This document shows positions 32,563-38,536 of a stretch of 42,851 nt of DNA, in pieces. Location: the NCBI RefSeq assembly GCF_018614915.1, contig NZ_JAGGNU010000067.1, forward strand, positions 1-42,851. The letters are read 5' to 3'. The DNA is from Variovorax paradoxus (lineage in GTDB: Bacteria > Pseudomonadota > Gammaproteobacteria > Burkholderiales > Burkholderiaceae_C). The notes below the pieces were generated by a model. That model saw only the letters and a list, made by a program, of their open reading frames with translations. It was not told the origin of the DNA and did no database searches. The translations under genes and the position numbers were made by a program. Each line of letters begins with the position of its first letter. Position 1 is the stretch's first letter.

Positions 32563-32589
32563 TAAAGTTCCATCCTAAACTGCCGATAT
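32563..32589 (+). promoter_or_regulatory. Sigma-28 (FliA) promoter for flgMN
   Basis: TAAAGTTC, exactly 11 bases, GCCGATAT. It matches the consensus TAAAGTTT-N11-GCCGATAA at 7 of 8 and 7 of 8 positions. The -10 element ends 26 bases before the flgM start codon. FlgM is the anti-sigma factor of FliA, so this is the expected autoregulatory loop. Confidence 0.8.
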
Positions 32590-32615
32590 ACGGGTCAGCC
32601 TCTCTAGGAACCATC

Positions 32616-32912
32616 TTGAAAATCGATCAACCCGCCCCTTCGGCCACCCCGATCACCCGCTCTGCCAAGGGCGGCAAGGCCGTGCCGGCCGCCGGCGCCG
32701 ATGCCGCCGAAGCCGGCAAGGACGCGGTGCAGGTTTCGACGGGCCAGGTTCATTCGCTGCCCAGTTCGCCCAGCACCGACTTCGATGCCGCGCGCGTCGC
32801 CTCGATCCGCGAGGACATCCGCGCCGGCCGCTACGAAATCCATCCCGAGCGGATCGCCAAGGGCCTCCTGGCCAGCGTGCGCGACCTGCTCGGCGCCAAG
32901 AAAGACCTGTGA
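32616..32912 (+). CDS. flgM: Anti-sigma-28 factor FlgM
   Basis: 98 residues, the usual size. The N-terminal half is disordered (Ala, Gly, Pro, Ser-rich, as in other FlgM proteins); the C-terminal half has the FliA-binding helices ARVASIREDIRAGRYEIHPE and RIAKGLLASVRDLL (residues about 58-92). The start is a TTG at 32616 behind TAGGAACCATC; no ATG is available nearby in frame. It holds FliA inactive until exported through the completed hook. The stop overlaps the flgN start by four bases. Confidence 0.93.
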   Translation: MKIDQPAPSATPITRSAKGGKAVPAAGADAAEAGKDAVQVSTGQVHSLPSSPSTDFDAARVASIREDIRAGRYEIHPERIAKGLLASVRDLLGAKKDL

Positions 32913-33373
32913 GCCACGCCATGATGCTGCTGCCCCACCTGCTGGCCGAGAAGTCCTGCGTCGAGGAATTCCTCTCGGTGCTGGCGCATGAGCAGCAGGC
33001 CATGAAGAACAGCGTCTTCGCGGATCTGGCCCCGCTCACCGAACGCAAGGCCGCCCTGCTCGACCGCATGGCCGCGCTCGACCAGGCACGCGAATCGGCG
33101 CAGGTGGCGCTGGGCTTCGAGCCCGGCCGCGCCGGTGCCGACCAGGCCGCGGCAGCCGCCGGCGAAGCGACCCGGCAAGCCTGGACGGCCCTGCTCGAAC
33201 TCGCGGAACGCGCCAAGACCGACAACCACCGGATCGGATCGATGGTCTACGGCCATCTCGACTTCACCCAGAACGCGCTCGACTATCTGCAGGCCAGCGC
33301 GCAGCCCTTCTACGGGCCGGACGGGATCCGCAGGGCGGCGGGCGGCTCGGGCACGCGGCTGGCGCTGGGGTAG
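32909..33373 (+). CDS. flgN: Flagellar export chaperone FlgN
   Basis: 154 residues, GTG at 32909 overlapping the flgM stop (GTGA); the ATG at 32921 is an alternative. All-helical, with the FlgN pattern LPHLLAEKSCVEEFLSVLAH, LAPLTERKAALLDRMAALD and a C-terminal helix NALDYLQASAQPFYGPDGI. FlgN binds FlgK and FlgL and delivers them to the export apparatus; both substrates are encoded in this window. Last gene of the flgMN unit. Confidence 0.92.
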   Translation: MSHAMMLLPHLLAEKSCVEEFLSVLAHEQQAMKNSVFADLAPLTERKAALLDRMAALDQARESAQVALGFEPGRAGADQAAAAAGEATRQAWTALLELAERAKTDNHRIGSMVYGHLDFTQNALDYLQASAQPFYGPDGIRRAAGGSGTRLALG

Positions 33374-33375
33374 TT

Positions 33376-33392
33376 CCGCCGCGGCGGCTTTT
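33376..33392 (+). terminator. Possible weak terminator after flgN
   Basis: The self-complementary CCGCCGCGGCGG is followed by CTTTT two bases after the flgN stop. The stem is short, with little room for a loop, so its strength is doubtful. It is the only candidate seen between flgN and the WbsX-like gene. Confidence 0.3.
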
Positions 33393-33545
33393 CAAGGCAC
33401 GGGCACCGGCGAACCACGCCTGCGCAGCTCCATGGCCTACAGCAAGTAGGCATCAGCCTACAAGCGAAACGCACCCACGCGAAGCGCTGCTTGCTGCCCC
33501 TTGCCTCAAGATGACACCCATGGCAGCCAAACACGGACCTCGATC

Positions 33546-34646
33546 TTGACCAAGCCGCAGCTGCTGGCATTCCTGCTGCCGCAATTCCATCGCATCCCGG
33601 AGAACGACGAGTGGTGGGGCGAGGGCTTCACCGAGTGGACGAACGTCAGAAAGGCGCAGCCGAGATTCCGCGGCCATCGTCAGCCGCGGGTTCCGCAGGA
33701 CGGCCGCTATTACGACCTGTCGGATCCCGACACGCAGGACTGGCAGGCGGAGCTCGCCAAGGCCCACGGACTGGGCGGCTTCTGCTACTACCACTACTGG
33801 TTCGCAGGCCGCCAGCTGCTGGAAAGGCCGCTCGAGTCGATTCTGCGACGGCGCGCGCCCGACTTCCCGTTCTGCGTCGCCTGGGCCAACGAACCCTGGA
33901 CACGTGCTTGGGATGGGGGCGACCGCCACGTCCTGATGCCGCAGCGCTATGGCGGCAAGGAGCATTGGGAGGCGCACTTCAGATATCTCGAGAAGGCTTT
34001 TCGGGACCCGCGCTACATCCAGGTGGACGGCTGCCCGGTGGTCCTCATCTACCGAAGCGCCAGCATCGCCGAATGCGAGGACATGCTGGATTGCTGGCGA
34101 AGCCTGGCGGTGAAGAGCGGCTTCGCCGGGCTGCACGTCGTGAGCATGCTGACCCTGTTCGGACGCGATGTGCGCAGCCATCTCTTCGATGCCTATGCCG
34201 AGTTCGAGCCCTTCTACACGCAAGCGCACCTGCCCGTCCATCTGAGGATTTCCGAGAAGCTCGCGAATGGCGTCAGTCGGCTGTGCTGGAAGAGTCTTGG
34301 TAGAGGCCCCTACGCGCCCCGAAGCAGGGACTACCGATCGATGTGGCGCGAGATTGCCAACCGTCCCCTGCCTTCCGGCCACTACCCCGGGGCATTCGTC
34401 GACTGGGACAACACTCCGCGCAGGAAACTGGACACGAGCCTGGTCATGCGCAACGTGGACGTCGCCACCTTCCGGACCGGCTTCTCTCGACTCTACGAGA
34501 GAGCCAGTCGTGCCGGGAGCCGCTTCATCTTCATCAACGCCTGGAATGAATGGGCGGAGGGCACCTACCTGGAACCGGACGAGGACCTCGGCACGGCCTA
34601 TCTGGACGCCATCCAATCCGTGGTCGGCCGCAACGGCCGCGCATGA
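33546..34646 (+). CDS. WbsX-like (GH99-related) glycan-processing protein
   Basis: 366 residues from a TTG at 33546, chosen because the reading MTKPQLLAFLLPQFHRIPEN starts as WbsX proteins do. A TTG at 33501 would add 15 unconvincing residues. Neither has a good ribosome site. Family motifs are NDEWWGEGFTEWTNVRKA (residues about 20-37), GGFCYYHYWFAGRQLLERPL, FPFCVAWANEPWTRAWDGG and FINAWNEWAEGTYLEPDED near the C-terminus. WbsX-like proteins occur in O-antigen and capsule loci and resemble GH99 hydrolases in fold; the exact reaction is unclear. No signal peptide, so cytoplasmic. It sits between flgN and a convergent oxidoreductase, away from any polysaccharide cluster, so a role in flagellin or surface glycosylation is only a possibility. 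Confidence 0.75.
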   Translation: MTKPQLLAFLLPQFHRIPENDEWWGEGFTEWTNVRKAQPRFRGHRQPRVPQDGRYYDLSDPDTQDWQAELAKAHGLGGFCYYHYWFAGRQLLERPLESILRRRAPDFPFCVAWANEPWTRAWDGGDRHVLMPQRYGGKEHWEAHFRYLEKAFRDPRYIQVDGCPVVLIYRSASIAECEDMLDCWRSLAVKSGFAGLHVVSMLTLFGRDVRSHLFDAYAEFEPFYTQAHLPVHLRISEKLANGVSRLCWKSLGRGPYAPRSRDYRSMWREIANRPLPSGHYPGAFVDWDNTPRRKLDTSLVMRNVDVATFRTGFSRLYERASRAGSRFIFINAWNEWAEGTYLEPDEDLGTAYLDAIQSVVGRNGRA

Positions 34647-34677
34647 GTGAGCGCCCGGACGTGTCCGCAAGTGACAC

Positions 34678-35820
34678 TCAGCCCTTGCTTGGATCGAGCA
34701 GGTACTTCTCGCCGGTCGCGTGCTTCGAGTACACCGCGATCTCTTCGGGCCGCAGCGCCTCGGACATCGACACCACCTTGGTGTAGCGGCTCGCGAAGGT
34801 GGTCTTCAGCTCGGCCGCCACGCGCTCCTTGAGCTTCTTCGCGCCCTCGGGGCCGATCTTCTGCATGAAGGGGAAGAGCAGCCAGCCGCCCATGCCCCAG
34901 GCCATGCCGAAATTGCGCGCGAACTCGGTGGGGGCGCGGTCGAGGCCGCCATAGATGTAGACCTGCTTGTGGGTGCTGGAGCCGTAGCGGCTGTATTCGG
35001 TGGCGGTCTTGTTCAGGGCCGCTTCCATGCACGAGAGGATCTGCCCGGCCAGCTTGCCGCCGCCGATGGCATCGAAGGCCAGCGTGGCGCCGGTGGCGAC
35101 CAGCGCGTCGGTCAGGTCTTGCATGAAGGTGGGCGCGCTCGCGTTGCACACATACCTGGCGCCGAGCGCGCGCAGGATCTCTTCCTGCTCCTTCCTGCGC
35201 ACGATGTTCACCAGCCCGATGCCGTCGTGGATGCAGATGCGGTTGAGCATCTGGCCGAGGTTGGAAGCCGCGGCCGTGTGCACCAGCGCCTTGTGGCCCT
35301 CGCGCCGCATGGTCTCGACCATGCCCAGCGCGGTCAGCGGATTGACGAAGGACGATGCACCCTCCGCCGGCGTCGCGCCCTCGGGCAGCAGCATGCATTG
35401 GGCGACCGGGAGGGTGCGGTACTGGGTGTACATCGCGCCGCCGATCATCGCGACCGCCCTGCCCAGGAGCGCCTGCGCCGCCGGCGAGGAGCCCGCCGCC
35501 ACGACCACGCCGGCAGCTTCGTTGCCCACGGGCATGGACTGGTCCAGGCGCGCGGCCATGCTCGTCATCGCCGCCTCGGGAACGCTGGCCGTCACCACCG
35601 GCCGCGACGGCGTGCCCGAGGCCTTGGCGGTGCCCAGGTCGGCGGCACCGAACAGCAGGCCGAGGTCCGACGGGTTCATCGGCGCCGCCTCGACGCGGAC
35701 GACGACCTCGTCCGGCTTGGGCTCGGGCACCGGCTCCTCGGCCAGCGAGAGCTCGAGCTCGCCGTTGCGCTTGACGAGCGAACGCAGCTGAAGGGTGCTG
35801 ACTGGCGTGTCGTGGGGCAT
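34678..35820 (-). CDS. MDR-superfamily (zinc-independent quinone-reductase-like) oxidoreductase
   Basis: 380 residues, ATG at 35820 after an AGGAG ribosome site. The N-terminal GroES-like domain has VVVRVEAAPMNPSDLGLLFG and MPVGNEAAGVVVAAGSS, and the Rossmann domain, about 165-290, has ALVHTAAASNLGQMLNRIC and GATLAFDAIGGGKLAGQIL. It lacks the cysteine/histidine zinc ligands of classic alcohol dehydrogenases, which fits the quinone oxidoreductase branch. The bound cofactor is probably NADPH or NADH; the substrate is unknown. Convergent with the WbsX-like gene across 31 bases. Confidence 0.8.
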   Translation of the reverse strand: MPHDTPVSTLQLRSLVKRNGELELSLAEEPVPEPKPDEVVVRVEAAPMNPSDLGLLFGAADLGTAKASGTPSRPVVTASVPEAAMTSMAARLDQSMPVGNEAAGVVVAAGSSPAAQALLGRAVAMIGGAMYTQYRTLPVAQCMLLPEGATPAEGASSFVNPLTALGMVETMRREGHKALVHTAAASNLGQMLNRICIHDGIGLVNIVRRKEQEEILRALGARYVCNASAPTFMQDLTDALVATGATLAFDAIGGGKLAGQILSCMEAALNKTATEYSRYGSSTHKQVYIYGGLDRAPTEFARNFGMAWGMGGWLLFPFMQKIGPEGAKKLKERVAAELKTTFASRYTKVVSMSEALRPEEIAVYSKHATGEKYLLDPSKG

Positions 35821-35982
35821 GTCGCTGTCTCCTGGTCTCGGGCTGGGCCGGCCAGTATAGGAGCCGGTGCCTCTGCACGCAGCGCCGGCATTTCAATACA
35901 GGGCACTGGGCTTCTGTCCGACGCGCCGGCGCAGGAGCTGCTCCTAGCTTTCAGGAGTCTCACGGAAAAGGAAGGATTCAGC

Positions 35983-36180
35983 ATGGACCCCCGGCAAACG
36001 AAAAGCGACGATCGCGACAGCAAGCGGGTCTTGGGGTGGGGCGTGATGGCGGTGATCGTTCTGGTGCTTCTGGCCTTGCTCGGCCTCTACTGGATCTCGG
36101 CGAAGGGACGTGCACCCGGCGTCGAGGGAGCCACCCCGCAGACGCCGCATAGCGCGCCTGCGAATGCACCGGCCAAGTAG
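35983..36180 (+). CDS. Small single-helix membrane protein, 65 residues
   Basis: ATG at 35983 after a strong ribosome site (AAGGAAGG, 8 bases upstream). A charged N-terminus (DPRQTKSDDRDSKR), one hydrophobic helix (residues about 17-39, VLGWGVMAVIVLVLLALLGL), then a Pro/Ala/Gly-rich tail (VEGATPQTPHSAPANAPAK) probably in the periplasm. No family is recognised. The DUF4142 gene starts 4 bases after its stop, so the two probably form one unit. Confidence 0.65.
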   Translation: MDPRQTKSDDRDSKRVLGWGVMAVIVLVLLALLGLYWISAKGRAPGVEGATPQTPHSAPANAPAK

Positions 36181-36184
36181 CAAG

Positions 36185-36745
36185 ATGTCTCCGCCGAAAG
36201 TCCTGCTGGCCCTCGCGGTGCTCGGCGTTTCGGCGGCACTGCTGACCGGGGCATCCGCGCAGGTGCCGTCGGGCGGGGACAGGCCGGCGGCCACCCTGTC
36301 GCCCGCCGCCAAGCTCCCGCGCGGCGACCGGCGGATGCTGCGCGACATCGCGCAGGCCAATTTCGCGGAGCTCGCTGCGGCCAGGCTCGCGCTCCAGAAG
36401 TCGCGCAACGCCGAGATCAGGACGTTCGCGCAGACGATGGTCGACGACCATTCGGCCGCGCTCGAGGACCTCAAGCACCTGGCCCGGGCCAAGTCGGCGA
36501 CCCTGCCGGACGAGCCCGACCTGAAGCACAGGAGCTGGATGAAGACGATGCAAGCGCTTGAAGGCGAGCAGTTCGACAAGCAGTACCTGGCAGGGGCCGG
36601 CGTGAGCGACCATCGCAAGACGCGCGAGTTGCTGCAGAAAGCGCAGGCGGACGCGAAAGATCCGGACCTGAAGGCGCTGGCGCGCGAGATGCTGCCGGTC
36701 GTCGAGCGCCATCTGGCGCACGCCGAGCAGATGGCGCTCAGGTAG
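36185..36745 (+). CDS. DUF4142 exported ferritin-like helical protein
   Basis: 186 residues with a signal peptide (MSPPKVLLALAVLGVSAALL, then TGASAQ; cleavage near residue 26). The DUF4142 domain, about residues 50-184, has DRRMLRDIAQANFAELAAAR, FAQTMVDDHSAALEDLKHLA and VSDHRKTRELLQKAQADAKD, ending VVERHLAHAEQM. The repeated helix pattern with conserved His and Glu suggests a ferritin-like four-helix bundle; metal binding is not shown. DUF4142 proteins are often stress-related and periplasmic. Function unknown. Confidence 0.8.
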   Translation: MSPPKVLLALAVLGVSAALLTGASAQVPSGGDRPAATLSPAAKLPRGDRRMLRDIAQANFAELAAARLALQKSRNAEIRTFAQTMVDDHSAALEDLKHLARAKSATLPDEPDLKHRSWMKTMQALEGEQFDKQYLAGAGVSDHRKTRELLQKAQADAKDPDLKALAREMLPVVERHLAHAEQMALR

Positions 36746-36764
36746 CGAGCCGCCCCGCGGCGCC

Positions 36765-37688
36765 TCAGGACACGACCTGGTAGTAGAGGTTCTGCGGATG
36801 CCGTGCCTGCGCGAAGAAGAACCAGCGCTCGGCGACGAGGCCCGGCACCTGCACCGCGAAGGCCAGCACGAATGCAAGCGCCGAATGCGCGCTCACGGCC
36901 CACACCAGCAGCAGCGCAGGCAAGGCAAAGGCCAGCACGATGAAGGCCAGCTTGACCTGCCCCAGCGCCGCGCGGCTCGCGCCATGGAAGAACTCGCGCG
37001 TGTTGAAGGCGCCGGCCGACATGCCCATCGATTTCTGCACCAGCTTCGGCGCCTGGATGCCGGTGGCCGACTGCAGCGTCGAGCGCGGCTTCAGGGCCGC
37101 GTTGCGGCGCAGCGCGAGCGTGCGCGTGGCCCAGGCGACGAGCGTGACCGCCAGCGCGCACGGCCCGCTGAGCTGCAGCAGGCGCTCTTCACCCATCAGC
37201 GCGGCCAGCGCGCTGGCCAGCACCAGGCCCGAGGAGAGCCCGATCAGCGTGAAGTTGACGATGGTCAGCGGCTGCGCCCATTCCTGGATGAAGCGCAGGC
37301 AGGCGTAGATCATCGCGGTGCAGTACCAGAGCAAGGCGGCCACCACGATCGCAGCCAGCGGCAGCAACGGGGTGCGGATGCCGTTGTGCAGCGCCAGCCA
37401 CCACAGCGCCACGACGGCGATGAAGGCGGGCAGCACGATCACCTCGCGCGAGAGCCACGAAGTGCGCCACATCAGCACCGCGCGCCATGCGCGCTCGGGC
37501 CGGCCCAGGTGGCCGAAGGAGGCGCCGAGGCCGACGAGGAGCATGGCTTCGGCCACGATCAGCGCCAGGCTCGCGAAGGCGGGTGCCAGCGGCACGCCGG
37601 CCAGCAGGGCCAGCGCCAGCGTGACGGCCAGGCCCTGCGCGGCGCCGGCGACGGTGGTGAAGATGACGACCGAGAACGCCGGGTTCAT
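36765..37688 (-). CDS. soeC: DmsC-family membrane anchor subunit (SoeC-like)
   Basis: 307 residues; the ATG at 37688 overlaps the SoeB stop by four bases. About eight hydrophobic helices (for instance SLALIVAEAMLLVGLGASFG, IAVVALWWLALHN, LALIVAWATRT-like segments), with the DmsC-family pattern GHLGRPERAWRAVLMWRTSW near residue 60-80. It anchors the molybdo- and iron-sulfur subunits to the inner membrane and exchanges electrons with quinones. Together with the upstream subunits it matches SoeABC. A DMSO-reductase-type reductive complex remains an alternative. Confidence 0.8.
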   Translation of the reverse strand: MNPAFSVVIFTTVAGAAQGLAVTLALALLAGVPLAPAFASLALIVAEAMLLVGLGASFGHLGRPERAWRAVLMWRTSWLSREVIVLPAFIAVVALWWLALHNGIRTPLLPLAAIVVAALLWYCTAMIYACLRFIQEWAQPLTIVNFTLIGLSSGLVLASALAALMGEERLLQLSGPCALAVTLVAWATRTLALRRNAALKPRSTLQSATGIQAPKLVQKSMGMSAGAFNTREFFHGASRAALGQVKLAFIVLAFALPALLLVWAVSAHSALAFVLAFAVQVPGLVAERWFFFAQARHPQNLYYQVVS

Positions 37689-38536
37689 TGCGGCCCGCCC
37701 AGTTTGGGTTCGACCTGGGTCGCGCCGCCGGCCACGTCCGTCACGCGCCGCGGCAGGTACTGGTTGGCAGGATTCGTTTCCCACTCAGGCATCAGCGAAT
37801 AGCCGCCGCGCTCGCGGATCGCCTTCGAGACTTCGGAGTCCGGGTCCTTCACGTCGCCGAACAGGCGCGCACCGGTCGGGCAGGCTTTCACGCAGGCCGG
37901 CTTGCGGTCTTCCTTGGGCAGTTGCTCGTCGTAGATGCGGTCCACGCACAGCGTGCACTTGGTCATGACCTGGCGCTCCTCGTCGAGCTCGCGCGCACCG
38001 TAGGGGCAAGCCCAGGCGCAGTACTTGCAGCCGATGCACTTGTCGTAGTCGACCAGCACGATGCCGTCTTCCTTGCGCTTGTAGCTCGCCCCCGTGGGAC
38101 AGACCGGCACGCAGGGCGGATCCTCGCAATGCAGGCAGCTCTTGGGGAAATGGATGGTGTCGGTGCCCGGAAAAGCGCCGGCTTCGTAGGTCTGCACGCG
38201 GTTGAAGAAGGTGCCGGTGGGGTCGGCGCCGTAGGGCTTCTGGTCGGCCAGCGGCCCGGCGCTGCCCGAGGTGTTCCATTGCTTGCAGGAGGTCACGCAG
38301 GCGTGGCAGCCGACGCAGACGTTGAGGTCGATCACCAGGGCCAATTGCTTCGCGAGCGTCTCGCCTTGCGCCGCGCGTTGGGTATTGCTCCCTCCCCCTC
38401 TGGGGGAGGGTTGGGGTGGGGGCGCGGCGGCCGTCATGGCAGCGCGGCTTCCAGTTCCACCGCCGCTGCCCTCACCCCCGCCCTCTCCCAGAGGGAGAGG
38501 GGGCAAGCCCATCAAATCCTTTAGCCACTGAATCAT
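37685..38536 (-). CDS. soeB: Four-cluster iron-sulfur subunit (SoeB/DmsB-like) with repeat-encoded N-terminal insert
   Basis: 283 residues. The ATG at 38536 overlaps the SoeA stop (ATGA) and follows CGCAGGAA, so the start is well supported. Sixteen cysteines in four groups (NVCVGCHACVTSCKQWN; SCLHCEDPPCVPVC; KCIGCKYCAWAC; KCTLC with ACVKAC) bind four [4Fe-4S] clusters that carry electrons between molybdoenzyme and membrane anchor. Residues about 10-50 (LPPLPLGEGGGEGSGGG, then PPPQPSPRGGGSN) are encoded by an inverted repeat pair and are not expected in this family. The core begins at TLAKQLALVIDLN. No Tat signal, so the complex faces the cytoplasm. Confidence 0.88.
   Translation of the reverse strand: MIQWLKDLMGLPPLPLGEGGGEGSGGGTGSRAAMTAAAPPPQPSPRGGGSNTQRAAQGETLAKQLALVIDLNVCVGCHACVTSCKQWNTSGSAGPLADQKPYGADPTGTFFNRVQTYEAGAFPGTDTIHFPKSCLHCEDPPCVPVCPTGASYKRKEDGIVLVDYDKCIGCKYCAWACPYGARELDEERQVMTKCTLCVDRIYDEQLPKEDRKPACVKACPTGARLFGDVKDPDSEVSKAIRERGGYSLMPEWETNPANQYLPRRVTDVAGGATQVEPKLGGPQ
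38388..38507 (-). repeat. Inverted pair of palindromic repeats inside soeB
   Basis: Two related GC-rich units, at 38388-38422 (CCCTCCCCCTCTGGGGGAGG, then GTTGGGGTGGGGG) and 38468-38507 (the inverse, CCCTCACCCCCGCCCTCTCC, then CAGAGGGAGAGGGGG), face each other across about 45 bases. The core of each (CCTCTGGGGGAGG, CTCCCAGAGGGAG) is itself palindromic. This resembles REP/BIME-type elements. The whole 120 bases is open in the soeB frame. Confidence 0.75.
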
